Position numbers and translations under genes: made by a program. This document shows, in pieces, positions 36,775 through 46,363 of a stretch of DNA of 64,000 bases. The notes below the pieces were generated by a model that saw only the letters and a program-made list of their open reading frames with translations, made no database searches and was not told the DNA's origin. The first letter of the stretch is position 1. Each line of letters starts with the position of its first letter. The DNA is from Trueperella sp. (lineage in GTDB: Bacteria > Actinomycetota > Actinomycetes > Actinomycetales > Actinomycetaceae): positions 363,960-427,959 of the forward strand of contig JAUNLU010000001.1 of NCBI GenBank assembly GCA_030532125.1. The letters are read 5' to 3'.

Positions 36775-38091
36775 TTACTTATTCTGGGCATTGCCAGCCT
36801 CTTGGGCAGCTTGCACTCCAGCTGGAACTGGGACGGCCCCGAGGAATACGTCCAGCAATTTGGTGTGTGCTGCACCCAGCATGCCATTTATTTGTGTGCC
36901 GTACGGGGCAGGAATGGTGTTGCCATTAGCGGCGTCAATAAATACTGCGACGTCGATGCCTTTTTCTGCCCAATAGTTAACAAAGGCTTCTTGGGCAGCC
37001 ACTGCACCCGGAAACGAGACTCCGTTCTTAGCTAACGGCAGCTGACCTGCTGCCGAACCAAGCCACTGCAGCAGCTGCACAGTTTGAGCAGGATAGGCAG
37101 TTTTACTGTTGCCGACAGCAGCCACGCCGTGCACTACCGAGGTGCGGCCTTCCGGCCCGGCCACCATTGGCGCCAGCGCCCACTCATGAGTCGCATTTTC
37201 GGCAATATCTTTTAGGTTGTAGGGGCCAGACTGGTATAAGGCCAGCTCGCCGCGGATGAACATCTCCTTGGTGATATCGCCATTGGTATTTGTCTCTGCC
37301 GCTGGCGGGGCAACTTGGTACTTATTAATCAAGTCCACTAAATACTGGAAAGCGGCAATACCGGCGTCAGAAGCAAAAACCAGGGCGTCGTCCGTGCCTT
37401 GTAGGGCGGCGCCGTTTTCCCCTAAGAAATTCAAGTAGATAGCCTGCAAATCAGCCTGAGCATTGAAGCCAAACACTTTAGTGTTGGCAGCGTCAAAATC
37501 AGGGGAATCCGCAGTATTCCCCGCGGCATCTACGGTGAGTTTCTGTGCCGCCGGTAGCAGCGTGTCATCTTTGCCTGCTCCCGGCGCCCAGGTCAGATTA
37601 TTGACGTCAATATTTGCCTGTTTCACTAGATCTTTCTGGTAGTACAGGGCAATAGAATCCCACAGCTGTGGCACTCCCCAGAGCGAACCATCTCGAGTGT
37701 AGAGGTCTACTACTGACTGCTGCCATTCATCGTGGTCAGTGCCCAGTTCCTGAGTAATATTCATCAGGTTGCCAGATTCTGCCAGCTTGGCGAAGTTGGA
37801 GGAATTAGTCCAGTAGACGTCGGCCATTTCTCCCGAAGCTACATCTAGTGCCAACTGGTCGAAGTACTTATCCCACGGCAGAACTTCTATTTCTACCACT
37901 ACATTTGGATTTTCTGCCTGAAACTTATCAAAAGATTCGCGGTAGGCCGCGGCCGCATTATCATCCCACAGCCGGAACGTGATTACCGTTTGATCCCCGG
38001 TAGCGCCGTCGGTGTTATCAGCAGCTGGAGAGCACGCAGTTAATGCCAGCGTTACCGCCAATACCAGTGCTGCAATTACCGAATGTTTCAT
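36775..38091 (-). CDS. ABC transporter sugar-binding lipoprotein
   Basis: About 438 residues; family 1 extracellular solute-binding protein. The ATG at 38091 has AGGAG five bases upstream; an adjacent GTG gives one residue more. Lipobox LTAC with Cys near residue 20, then the WDDNAAAAYRESFDKFQAENPNV fold start and the SGEMADVYWTNSSNFAKLAESG loop typical of sugar binders. With the two permeases upstream it forms a carbohydrate importer. The ligand cannot be told from sequence. No ATPase gene is adjacent. Confidence 0.92.
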   Translation of the reverse strand: MKHSVIAALVLAVTLALTACSPAADNTDGATGDQTVITFRLWDDNAAAAYRESFDKFQAENPNVVVEIEVLPWDKYFDQLALDVASGEMADVYWTNSSNFAKLAESGNLMNITQELGTDHDEWQQSVVDLYTRDGSLWGVPQLWDSIALYYQKDLVKQANIDVNNLTWAPGAGKDDTLLPAAQKLTVDAAGNTADSPDFDAANTKVFGFNAQADLQAIYLNFLGENGAALQGTDDALVFASDAGIAAFQYLVDLINKYQVAPPAAETNTNGDITKEMFIRGELALYQSGPYNLKDIAENATHEWALAPMVAGPEGRTSVVHGVAAVGNSKTAYPAQTVQLLQWLGSAAGQLPLAKNGVSFPGAVAAQEAFVNYWAEKGIDVAVFIDAANGNTIPAPYGTQINGMLGAAHTKLLDVFLGAVPVPAGVQAAQEAGNAQNK

Positions 38092-38168
38092 CACGACTCC
38101 TACCGGATAACAACGCCAAATGTGGAAGCTGCATAAATAGCCAGCGTTCCGATTCTAACAGGGGGCTT

Positions 38169-38990
38169 TTAGCGCACTCCGGTAATTCCAATTGACCGCA
38201 CGATCTGCTTATTGAAGATCAAGAACAAGATCAGTAACGGCAAAATCGCCATGGTGGTAGCTGCCATCACCAAGGTCCAGTTATCTGAATACTGGGTTTG
38301 TAATGACGCCGTAGCCACGGTGAGTACATTCCACTGTGGCTCGGGAGCCACGATAGCGGGCCACAGAAAACTGTTCCACTGGGAAACAGCAGTTATGAGC
38401 AGCAAAGTTACCAAAATAGGCCGATTCATTGGCAGAACTATGGACCACAGCTGCCGGAAGAACCCAGCGCCGTCCAAGGTAGCGGCGTCTAAAATTTCTT
38501 GCGGAGTGGATTTGAAGTTTTGCCGCAATAAGAAAATTGCGAACGGTGACCCCAAGAGGAATGGCACCACTAACCCGGCGAAAGTGTTGCGCAATCCTAG
38601 CAGGCTCATCATAGAAAATAGCGGGATAGTGGTGACGATGGCGGGAATCATCATAGTTGCCAGATAAGCCCAAAACAGCAGGTCACGGCCAGGAAACCGC
38701 AATCGGGCGAAAGCGTATGCGGCCAGAATTGAAGCGAAGAACTGCCCAGCGATTAGCACCAGCACCATCTGGATAGTTACCAGCACTGGTACTACAAAAT
38801 TATGCTCCGTAAATAGCTGTAGATAATTCTCGAAAGTGACGGGCTGCGGTAAGGCGAGGGCGCCGTGTACCAGCAGATCATTTTTGCTGCGCAAAGAAGT
38901 CAAAACTGAAAAAACTAGCGGCAGCACGGTGAATAGTGCCCCGGCCGCCAGGAGCAGGTACGTGATTAGGTAGGAGAGTTTCTTGCGCAT
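38169..38990 (-). CDS. ABC sugar transporter permease (MalG type)
   Basis: 273 residues, six transmembrane helices. The EAA loop reads ILDAATLDGAGFFRQLWSIV, the ATPase-contact motif of carbohydrate-uptake-1 importers. The N-terminal helix and short first loop fit MalG/UgpE-type permeases. It lies three bases after the first permease gene. Confidence 0.94.
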   Translation of the reverse strand: MRKKLSYLITYLLLAAGALFTVLPLVFSVLTSLRSKNDLLVHGALALPQPVTFENYLQLFTEHNFVVPVLVTIQMVLVLIAGQFFASILAAYAFARLRFPGRDLLFWAYLATMMIPAIVTTIPLFSMMSLLGLRNTFAGLVVPFLLGSPFAIFLLRQNFKSTPQEILDAATLDGAGFFRQLWSIVLPMNRPILVTLLLITAVSQWNSFLWPAIVAPEPQWNVLTVATASLQTQYSDNWTLVMAATTMAILPLLILFLIFNKQIVRSIGITGVR

Positions 38991-38993
38991 GGG

Positions 38994-39875
38994 TCAGTTC
39001 AGGTCATAGGTCATGCGCTTGGCGAAGTAGCGCTGTTGTAACAGGGTGATTAGTACGATGGCGCAGGTGAGGAGCACTGCCATTGCGGCGGCGTCGCCCA
39101 ACTGGTGCGAATTGAATGCGGCATTGTAAATATGGGCGGCGATTACATCAGTGGTGTCCGCCGGATAGCCGGGGTTGCCGTCGGTGAGGCCGTAGACCAG
39201 GTCAAACACCTGAAAAGAAGAGATGAATGAAGTGACTGTGATGAAAAATGTGGTGGGGCGAAGCAGCGGCACAGTGATACTGAGCAGAGTGCGTACTGGG
39301 CCAGCGCCGTCTAGCCGGGCAGCTTCGTATAGCGAAGTGGGGATGGTCTGCAACCCGGCCAAAAAGAACAGCGAAATATATCCCATGTTTTGCCAGATAT
39401 AGATAAATGCCATCACCGGCAGGGCGGTGTGGGAATCAGCCAACCACGGATGCGAACTACCCAAAATGCTATTGACCAGCCCAGTGCGCGGTTCCAGCAT
39501 CCACTTCCAGACGACGCCCAGCGTCAGCGGAGCCGCCACCCAGGGCACTACGTAGCAAATTTGCAGCACGCGCGAACCGGGTAGGTGCCGGTTTAGCCCC
39601 AGGGCAATGAGCAAACCCAGGATAATAGCTAGCGGAATAGCGAGTAGGGAAAATACCAGCGTCACCCCCACGGAATTCCAAAACTCCGGATTGGCAATCA
39701 GTTGGGTGTAGTTATCGAATGCCACAAACTTGGGGGTAGAGATTAGGTCCCAGTCGGTGAGCGAAATCCCAAACACCAAGAAAATCGGAAAAATCAGGAA
39801 AATACCGACGCCAATAAGCGACGGCAGCAGCATAATGGCCGCAGTGCGTCGTTCTTGGCGAGCCAGGGTTTTCAC
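38994..39875 (-). CDS. ABC sugar transporter permease (MalF/UgpA type)
   Basis: 293 residues, six transmembrane helices, EAA loop LYEAARLDGAGPVRTLLSIT near residue 200. It starts with GTG at 39875 directly after a -10-like TAGGAT with six bases between and no Shine-Dalgarno, so the operon may be leaderless. First gene of permease-permease-binding protein-lipoprotein. The energising ATPase is presumably a shared MsiK/MsmK-type protein encoded elsewhere. Confidence 0.94.
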   Translation of the reverse strand: MKTLARQERRTAAIMLLPSLIGVGIFLIFPIFLVFGISLTDWDLISTPKFVAFDNYTQLIANPEFWNSVGVTLVFSLLAIPLAIILGLLIALGLNRHLPGSRVLQICYVVPWVAAPLTLGVVWKWMLEPRTGLVNSILGSSHPWLADSHTALPVMAFIYIWQNMGYISLFFLAGLQTIPTSLYEAARLDGAGPVRTLLSITVPLLRPTTFFITVTSFISSFQVFDLVYGLTDGNPGYPADTTDVIAAHIYNAAFNSHQLGDAAAMAVLLTCAIVLITLLQQRYFAKRMTYDLN

Positions 39876-39881
39876 ACCGTT

Positions 39882-39887
39882 ATCCTA
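39882..39887 (-). promoter_or_regulatory. Leaderless -10 element for sugar ABC operon
   Basis: On the minus strand TAGGAT is followed by six bases and then the GTG start of the first permease. Confidence 0.5.
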
Positions 39888-39948
39888 GTCAGAAGGCGGG
39901 CGGTGAGTTGTAACCCGTCCAGTTATCCGAAAAGCCCAGGGCGCGTAG

Positions 39949-39954
39949 TACCGT
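39949..39954 (+). promoter_or_regulatory. Leaderless -10 element for flavin oxidoreductase
   Basis: TACCGT (TAnnnT form) lies six bases before the ATG at 39961, which has no Shine-Dalgarno. Confidence 0.4.
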
Positions 39955-39960
39955 AAAGCT

Positions 39961-41103
39961 ATGCGATACGGCCAGGATGAGCGGCAGCCTCAGTTGTCGG
40001 TACGTGATTTTCCCCCGCGGCAGGTAGATGTGCTAGTTATCGGCGCCGGGCAAGCGGGATTAGCTACTGCGCATGAGCTGCTGCGCCGCGGGTTTACTGG
40101 CTATGTGCAAGATGACGCCGGTGCCGCTCCGGCAGTTGGCACTTTTATAGTTCTGGACGGAGAATGGCGCCCGGGCGGTGCCTGGCAGCACCGGTGGAAG
40201 TCGTTGACTATGGCTACCGTTAATCACATTGCCGATCTGCCAGGTATGCCGGTGGCCGAGTATGACCAGAATGTGCCGGCGGCTAAGTTTGTGCCGGAAT
40301 ACTTTGCCAGTTACGAAGAGAAATTTGATTTTCCGATCTTCCGGCCAGTGGTGGTGCGGCAAGTGGTGGCAGCCGGCGAGCACTACGCAGTGGACACCAA
40401 TGCGGGCACATTCCACGCCCGCATAATTATTAACTGCACCGGCACCTGGACGCGCCCTTTTATTCCACACTATCCGGGGATAGCAACTTTCCGCGGTGTG
40501 CAGTTACATACTCGAGATTATGTGGACGGCGAGCAGTTTTGGGGCGAGCCCGTGCTGGTAGTAGGCGGGGGTATCTCAGCACTAGAAATACTGTTAGATC
40601 TTCGTAAAGTCACTAAACGAGTGGATTGGGCGACGGTCCACCCCCCGCGCTGGCGCGAGTTTTCGCAGGGTTTGAGTGAAGAGCAGGGGCGTGCGGTGGA
40701 GGACCGGGTGCGAGCTCGGGTAGTTCAAGGTCTGCGTCCGCTGCCAGTAGCAGCTGAAACTGGGATACCGAGCAGTTCGCCAGTGCGCGAACTGGTGGCG
40801 CGCGGGAAAATAACCCATCGGCCGATTTTTGATCGCATTGCGCCCTATGGAGCGATGTGGGGCGAAGAACTAGTGGAATACGCTGGCATTATCTGGGCCA
40901 CTGGCTTTCGCCCAGAGTTGCGGCATTTGGCGCCGCTGCGGATCCGCGAACCTGGTGGTGGGGTAAAGATGAGCGGAACGCAAGTAAGCAAACACCCGCG
41001 GATCCATTTAGTGGGATACGGGCCAGGTGCCTCCACTATCGGGGCACGGCGGCAAGCCCGACTAGCAGTGCAGGCCGCAGCCCAGTATTTACAGCAGCAC
41101 TAG
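39961..41103 (+). CDS. FAD/NADP-dependent monooxygenase-like oxidoreductase (CzcO-like)
   Basis: 380 residues. The first Rossmann motif VIGAGQAGLATAHEL (about 24-38) binds FAD. A second, VVGGGISALEILLDL (about 201-215), binds NADPH. The layout, with the ATG-like IIWATGFRPEL near residue 315, fits flavin-containing monooxygenase/thioredoxin-reductase-like proteins of the CzcO group. The true FMO fingerprint FxGxxxHxxxY is not evident, so monooxygenase activity is uncertain. Substrate unknown; neighbours give no clue. Confidence 0.82.
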   Translation: MRYGQDERQPQLSVRDFPPRQVDVLVIGAGQAGLATAHELLRRGFTGYVQDDAGAAPAVGTFIVLDGEWRPGGAWQHRWKSLTMATVNHIADLPGMPVAEYDQNVPAAKFVPEYFASYEEKFDFPIFRPVVVRQVVAAGEHYAVDTNAGTFHARIIINCTGTWTRPFIPHYPGIATFRGVQLHTRDYVDGEQFWGEPVLVVGGGISALEILLDLRKVTKRVDWATVHPPRWREFSQGLSEEQGRAVEDRVRARVVQGLRPLPVAAETGIPSSSPVRELVARGKITHRPIFDRIAPYGAMWGEELVEYAGIIWATGFRPELRHLAPLRIREPGGGVKMSGTQVSKHPRIHLVGYGPGASTIGARRQARLAVQAAAQYLQQH

Positions 41104-41152
41104 CCGCATTATGGCACTACTGCGGAACTGCGGCGAGCTATTTAGCCGCCGT

Positions 41153-41854
41153 TTAGACGCCAGCTATTAGCGTCACGAATGCGAAAGATACACCGGCACC
41201 GATTCCAAAACTGACCCACCACTGCAAGCCAGAACGGAACGGTTTGCGTTCTAAGACGCCGCGGCGCATCGGCAGCGCTGGGGCATTATTTGAGAGCATC
41301 CGCGGGTGCTTTAGTAGCCGATCGCGCAGCTCCTCCTGGGCGGGGGTTACCGGGTAGTCTCCGGAGAGTTCCCCGATTCCGGCTTCAGTTTGATGCAGCA
41401 TAAGCAGGGTGCCAACTGGCGGTTCCGCTGCCGGCGTCTTGGAATTTTGAGCCTGCAACATCACCACGGAACGGAACGCAGCGCCGTCGGCAACTGGTTG
41501 CACCACCACCGGTACCACTAAGCCACGGTTGGGACCAGATTTTAGGTAGCGCCGCTGGGCAGATTCCGTGGTGGCGAGAGTGCGTGCCACCACCGGGATA
41601 GCAGCAGTTTGTGGCGGCCGTACCAACCGCCACACCACCAACATAATTAGCCCCAGCCCTACCGGCAGCGCAAAAGACAGCAGCGTTTGCGGAATAGAAA
41701 GGCGAGCAGCATAGATCATCAGCCCCAATAGCACACCCACCGCGCTACTCAGGGTCAATGCGGCGGTGATTCGTTGCGCCGTGTCCGCTGGGCGGTCCGC
41801 CGGCACTGCACCCGCCTCACTAATTCGGGCAACTAGATCAGTGTGTGTGGGCAT
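41153..41854 (-). CDS. Uncharacterised membrane protein
   Basis: 233 residues, not recognised. Polar N terminus (1-30), two transmembrane helices (about 33-51 and 55-76), a soluble beta-rich stretch (80-200) and a C-terminal transmembrane helix (about 211-230). The soluble part has repeated VVPVVVQPVADG-like strands. AGGAGG precedes the ATG. It lies downstream of hrpA on the same strand, 20 bases away, and may be co-transcribed. Confidence 0.75.
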   Translation of the reverse strand: MPTHTDLVARISEAGAVPADRPADTAQRITAALTLSSAVGVLLGLMIYAARLSIPQTLLSFALPVGLGLIMLVVWRLVRPPQTAAIPVVARTLATTESAQRRYLKSGPNRGLVVPVVVQPVADGAAFRSVVMLQAQNSKTPAAEPPVGTLLMLHQTEAGIGELSGDYPVTPAQEELRDRLLKHPRMLSNNAPALPMRRGVLERKPFRSGLQWWVSFGIGAGVSFAFVTLIAGV

Positions 41855-41874
41855 AAACTCCTCCTGCCGCTAGT

Positions 41875-44800
41875 CTAGTGGGTCAAAAGTTTGCGGATAC
41901 GCTGCGGAGATACTTTGCCGGCAGTGCCGAGTTGTTGTGCGAACAGAGAAACCCGTAATTCTTCCAGCATCCACCGCGCCTGCTGCAAAATAGCGGCGCG
42001 CTGGGGATCGTAGCTGCCCACAGCAAAATCGGTTAGCTCGCTCAGCAGCAGCTCGCTAATATCGGTCAGCTGCCAGGCCAGGGCGTCGTCTGCAGCCGGG
42101 TTTTGCGCTGCCTTGGCAATCCGCATCTTCCCAGCGGTGAGGTAGCGTGGCAAATGCGGCAACTGTGTTGCGGGTGTGGCGGAGAGGAAGCCAGCAAATA
42201 CCAGGTCAGCCACGGCGTCGCGCACATCGGTAACTGTATTTAGCAGTGAGAGAGTAGAGTTTTCCTCGATCGCCGCCGCCACCTCGCGCTGTGCTTCAAA
42301 AATCTGCACCGCCACTTTGGCAACCCGGTACACCTCATCTTCTAGCTGTTCGCGCACCTGGGCGCGCAGTTCTTGATAGCGCTGCTCGGTGCGCAATTCT
42401 CCCAAGGCATATCCGGTCTTAGCTGCCCACTGGTCAGCCATATTGCGCGCCGCCGTCAGCTGCAAATCTGCCACTAGGGCATCGGTGTTCGGATATGGGC
42501 TACCGGCCAAAACTAGCGACTCGGAGCCATTCCAGCGGCTAGTAATCCGTGCAGTGGGTAAAGCCAATTCCCGATACAGCAACCGGATTATGCCGTGGCG
42601 GTGTTCGCGTACCTGCGTGGCCGCATCGGTCAACACTTGCACTGCTACCCGCACCGGCGCATTGCCCGGATAGACCACTGCACTGGGATATCGCAGGTAA
42701 TTTCGCGCCGTCGGTTGCGGTTGCTGCTTAGGGATGACGCCGATCGCGGGGTAGCCCCGCACCGTCATTCCTGCTGGCCCGGTAGTTTCTATTACTGTGG
42801 GTAGCTCGGCAGTGTGCAGCTGTGGCCAGGTGTCGAGATCTGCACCAGTTTCGGCGAAAGCGGTGGATTCAGTTTGCGGCTGCTGCGGGCGGTGCAGCAG
42901 TTGGGTGCGGGCTTCCTCTAGTGCCTGTGACACCGCGCCTTTAACCACTGACTCCACTGCGTGGCGCGTCTGCGGTGCCAACTGGCGCTGGAGATATGCA
43001 ATCGAAGTACCTTCGTCTAACACGGCTCCGCGTTCGGAGCGCACTCGGAAAGTAATTTGCAGATGGGACGGTAGCTCCACAGCTGCCCAGTCGGCGTCAG
43101 TAATATCCACTTGCCGCAGCTCGCGGGCGGCGTTCGTAAAGCACTGCTGAAAAGTAGGCGCAGCAGGATCCCCATGCGCTACTTCCTCCCACGGTGGGAG
43201 AGTGGGCAGAATTTCGGCGGCTACATCTGGCGCGGGCACTAGCTTACGCCGCACTGGCTTAGGCAGGGCGCGGATAGTTGCCACGGTAAGTTCTGCCAGC
43301 ATGCCCGGTACCAGCCAGTCAAAACCGGCATCCGTCAGTTGGGGTAGCAAAGTAACCGGGATATCAATGGTCAGCCCATCGCGGTGGGTGCCGGGGTCAA
43401 AGTGGTATTCAATGGGGAGTCGGATATCGCCTTGGATCCATTCATCTGGGAAGTCTTCGTGGCTGGCACGGGTCTGACCCAATAGAAAATCTTGGGTGAA
43501 GTTCAGCAATTCGGGGTTGCGCCCGCGTGTCTTCTTCCACCAGGAATCAAAGGCGGGACCGGAAGTGATATCCGGCGGAATCCGCTCCGCAAAGAAAGTA
43601 AAGATAGCGGCGTCGTCTGCCACCAGTGCGTGTTCTCGGCGGCGCTGCTCTACCTCTTGAGCAGTCGCCAACTGCTGCGCATTGTGTTTCTGGAATGCAT
43701 GCGGAGTGCGCCATTGCCCGGCTACCAGGCCGTACCGGATGAACATATCGCGTGCAGTTTCCAGCGCTTCGCTGGTGCCAACTTTGGTTAGCGCTACCCG
43801 CCGGTCTGCCACTACGGGGAGTCCGTAGAGCAGCACTTTCTCATGCACCATGGCGGCGCCGCGGCGGCTGGACCAGTACGGCTCAAAGTAGCTGCGTTTC
43901 ACCAGATGGGCAGCGGCTGCTTCTACCCAGCTGGGGTCGATTTTGGCGACTGTGCGGGCGAATAGGCGCGAAGTTTCCACCAGTTCGGCGGCCATCACCC
44001 AGTCCGGATGTTTGCGGTGCAGTCCGGAGCCGGGCCAAATTACGAACCGAGTACCGCGGGCCCCTAGATAGTTGGCTTTGCGCTCATCCCAGGAACCCAG
44101 ATTGGATAGCAAACCCGCCAATAGACTGCGGTGGATGGCATCCGCTGACGGCGTATCGGCAGATTGTCCGAGTTGTTTCACGGCGCTCGCGACGGCGCGA
44201 TTATGTGAGCTGTCGGTAGCCTCTGCGGCTGCTTGCCGGAGCTGGGCTTTGCTGGGGATCTGCAGTGGGCGCAGCTTTATCCCCAGCGGTTTCGTTAATT
44301 CGCGCAATTGATCGACTACGTCTTGCCATTCTCGGAAACGCAGCCAGTGCAAATACTCGGCATGGCACATTCGGCGAAATGCCGATCCAGAAAGTTCGCG
44401 CTGCTGGGTGCGCAGATAGCGCCACAAATTCAGATAGGCGAGGAAATCCGAGTTGGGGTCAGTGAAGCGGGCATGGAGTTGATCCGCTTGGGCGCTAAAT
44501 TCGGTGGGGCGGTCGCGTACATCTTGTACGCTCATGGCCGCTACCAGCACCAATACTTCGCTGGCGCAGCCGTTATCTACCGCAGCCAGCAGCATGCGGC
44601 CCAGCCGTGGATCGATTGGTAGCCGGGATAGTTGCCGTCCAATTTTGGTGAGCGTGGGGGTGCGGGCGCCGATTTGCAGCGCACCGATTTCTTCCAGCAG
44701 CTGGATACCGGCGCGTACGGCCTGCAGCTGGGGTGGGTCCAGGAACGGAAAATCAGCTACATTACCTAAGCCGAGTGCCGCCATCTGCAAAATCACTGCC

Positions 44801-46122
44801 GCCAGTGAGGTGCGCTGGATTTCTGGTTCGGTAAATTCCGGGCGGGCGGCGAAGTCGTCCGCGGAGTAGAGCCGGATGGCGATGCCATTAGCTACCCGCC
44901 CACAACGCCCGGCACGCTGATTGGCACTAGCTTGAGAGACCGGCTCAATCGGTAGCCGCTGTACTTTGGTTTTATTGGAATACCGGGAAATACGCGCAGT
45001 TCCGGGGTCAATCACGTACCGGATACCAGGCACAGTAAGTGAAGTTTCCGCAATATTGGTGGCGAGAACGATGCGGCGATATTTACTGGGCTGGAATATC
45101 CGGCGTTGTTCAGCGCCAGAGAGGCGAGCGAAAAGCGGCAGTACTTCAATAGCGCCGGGCGCGGTGGAGTTTTCGCCGGGGGCGACATAGCGTTCCCCTA
45201 ATTCTTCGGCAAGCGCCTGTTGGGTGTCGCGTATTTCGCCTTCGCCGGAGAGGAATACCAGGATATCGCCAGGCCCTTCGCTGGTTAGTTCGGTTACGGC
45301 GTCTAAAATCCCGGTCACTTGGTCTTTGGCGCTGGCTCGTTCGGCGCTAGCGGAGTGCTCCGGGATTTCTGCAGGTTCTTCCCACAGTGGGCGGTAGCGA
45401 ATCTCAACCGGATAGGTGCGCCCGGACACCTCAATAACTGGGGCGCGAGTATCTGGAGTGGCGTCAGCCTGGTGCGGGCCGAAGTGGGCGGCGAATCGTG
45501 CGGCGTCGATAGTGGCTGAGGTGATGATGAGCTTTAGATCGGGGCGCCGAGGCAACAATCGGGCCAGATAGCCAAGTAAAAAGTCGATGTTGAGGGAGCG
45601 CTCGTGGGCTTCGTCGATAATGATGGTGTCATAGCGCAACAGCAGGGGATCGGACTGAATCTCCGCGAGCAGGATACCGTCAGTCATCAATTTCACCAGG
45701 GTTTGCGGCGAAGACTTGGCGGTGAATCGCACCTGATATCCGATTACTCCGCCCAGTTCCACGCCCAGTTCTTCGCAGATGCGATCTGCGACGCTGCGGG
45801 CGGCTATCCGGCGCGGTTGGGTGTGCCCAATCATCCCGGTGATGCCGCGGCCCAATTCCAAACAGATCTTGGGTAACTGAGTGGTTTTCCCGGAACCAGT
45901 TTCGCCCGCAACTATCACTACCTGGTTGTCACGGATTGCCGCAGCTATCTCAGCACGCCGCGCCGCCACTGGGAGTTGAGCTGGATAGGTGATCTTAGGG
46001 ACACTGCTTTGGCGGGTGGCTTGTTCCGCCGGAGTGAATGGACGGGGGCGAGCAGAGCGCGAACGCGGACGACGCCGCTGATTACGGCGTCTAGCTGGCG
46101 GATTATCTGAGTGCTTAGGCAT
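41875..46122 (-). CDS. hrpA: ATP-dependent RNA helicase HrpA (DEAH box)
   Basis: 1415 residues, about 100 longer than E. coli HrpA. A basic, Arg-rich N terminus (residues 1-35) precedes the helicase core: Walker A GETGSGKT at 73-80, DEAH at 170-173, the SAT motif, and the late QRAGRCGR motif VI. The HA2/OB regions and a DUF3418 C-terminal half follow. In E. coli HrpA rescues stalled ribosomes; family membership is clear but the role here is inferred. It is divergent from nrdD. Confidence 0.95.
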   Translation of the reverse strand: MPKHSDNPPARRRNQRRRPRSRSARPRPFTPAEQATRQSSVPKITYPAQLPVAARRAEIAAAIRDNQVVIVAGETGSGKTTQLPKICLELGRGITGMIGHTQPRRIAARSVADRICEELGVELGGVIGYQVRFTAKSSPQTLVKLMTDGILLAEIQSDPLLLRYDTIIIDEAHERSLNIDFLLGYLARLLPRRPDLKLIITSATIDAARFAAHFGPHQADATPDTRAPVIEVSGRTYPVEIRYRPLWEEPAEIPEHSASAERASAKDQVTGILDAVTELTSEGPGDILVFLSGEGEIRDTQQALAEELGERYVAPGENSTAPGAIEVLPLFARLSGAEQRRIFQPSKYRRIVLATNIAETSLTVPGIRYVIDPGTARISRYSNKTKVQRLPIEPVSQASANQRAGRCGRVANGIAIRLYSADDFAARPEFTEPEIQRTSLAAVILQMAALGLGNVADFPFLDPPQLQAVRAGIQLLEEIGALQIGARTPTLTKIGRQLSRLPIDPRLGRMLLAAVDNGCASEVLVLVAAMSVQDVRDRPTEFSAQADQLHARFTDPNSDFLAYLNLWRYLRTQQRELSGSAFRRMCHAEYLHWLRFREWQDVVDQLRELTKPLGIKLRPLQIPSKAQLRQAAAEATDSSHNRAVASAVKQLGQSADTPSADAIHRSLLAGLLSNLGSWDERKANYLGARGTRFVIWPGSGLHRKHPDWVMAAELVETSRLFARTVAKIDPSWVEAAAAHLVKRSYFEPYWSSRRGAAMVHEKVLLYGLPVVADRRVALTKVGTSEALETARDMFIRYGLVAGQWRTPHAFQKHNAQQLATAQEVEQRRREHALVADDAAIFTFFAERIPPDITSGPAFDSWWKKTRGRNPELLNFTQDFLLGQTRASHEDFPDEWIQGDIRLPIEYHFDPGTHRDGLTIDIPVTLLPQLTDAGFDWLVPGMLAELTVATIRALPKPVRRKLVPAPDVAAEILPTLPPWEEVAHGDPAAPTFQQCFTNAARELRQVDITDADWAAVELPSHLQITFRVRSERGAVLDEGTSIAYLQRQLAPQTRHAVESVVKGAVSQALEEARTQLLHRPQQPQTESTAFAETGADLDTWPQLHTAELPTVIETTGPAGMTVRGYPAIGVIPKQQPQPTARNYLRYPSAVVYPGNAPVRVAVQVLTDAATQVREHRHGIIRLLYRELALPTARITSRWNGSESLVLAGSPYPNTDALVADLQLTAARNMADQWAAKTGYALGELRTEQRYQELRAQVREQLEDEVYRVAKVAVQIFEAQREVAAAIEENSTLSLLNTVTDVRDAVADLVFAGFLSATPATQLPHLPRYLTAGKMRIAKAAQNPAADDALAWQLTDISELLLSELTDFAVGSYDPQRAAILQQARWMLEELRVSLFAQQLGTAGKVSPQRIRKLLTH

Positions 46123-46220
46123 TGGCTCTATTGTCTCACGGGTTTCTGCTTGGAACAGTGCGTAACCTCTTGCAGCCTAGTGAGTCCTGGCTCAGCAAAA
46201 CCCACCTAAAGACACGCCGT

Positions 46221-46236
46221 TGTGACGTGAGTCACA
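46221..46236. promoter_or_regulatory. Perfect CRP/GlxR-type palindrome upstream of nrdD
   Basis: TGTGACGTGAGTCACA fits TGTGA-N6-TCACA at all ten fixed positions. It lies 128 bases before the nrdD ATG and about 100 bases from the hrpA start, in their shared 241-base divergent intergenic region. Confidence 0.6.
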
Positions 46237-46324
46237 CCCGGTGCAGGTCCTTGGATTGCTGCCGAAAAGTGCGCTTAGCCCAAATATGACACGGAAGTAA
46301 TAACACGTTTGTAACTACAGATAG

Positions 46325-46340
46325 CTACTATATGTAGTGT
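46325..46340. promoter_or_regulatory. NrdR-like box upstream of nrdD
   Basis: CTACTATATGTAGTGT matches the NrdR consensus at 13 of 16 positions and ends 23 bases before the nrdD start. A clear second box at the usual 31-32-base offset is not seen. Confidence 0.55.
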
Positions 46341-46363
46341 TCGTTTTTTAAGGGAGGCACTAC

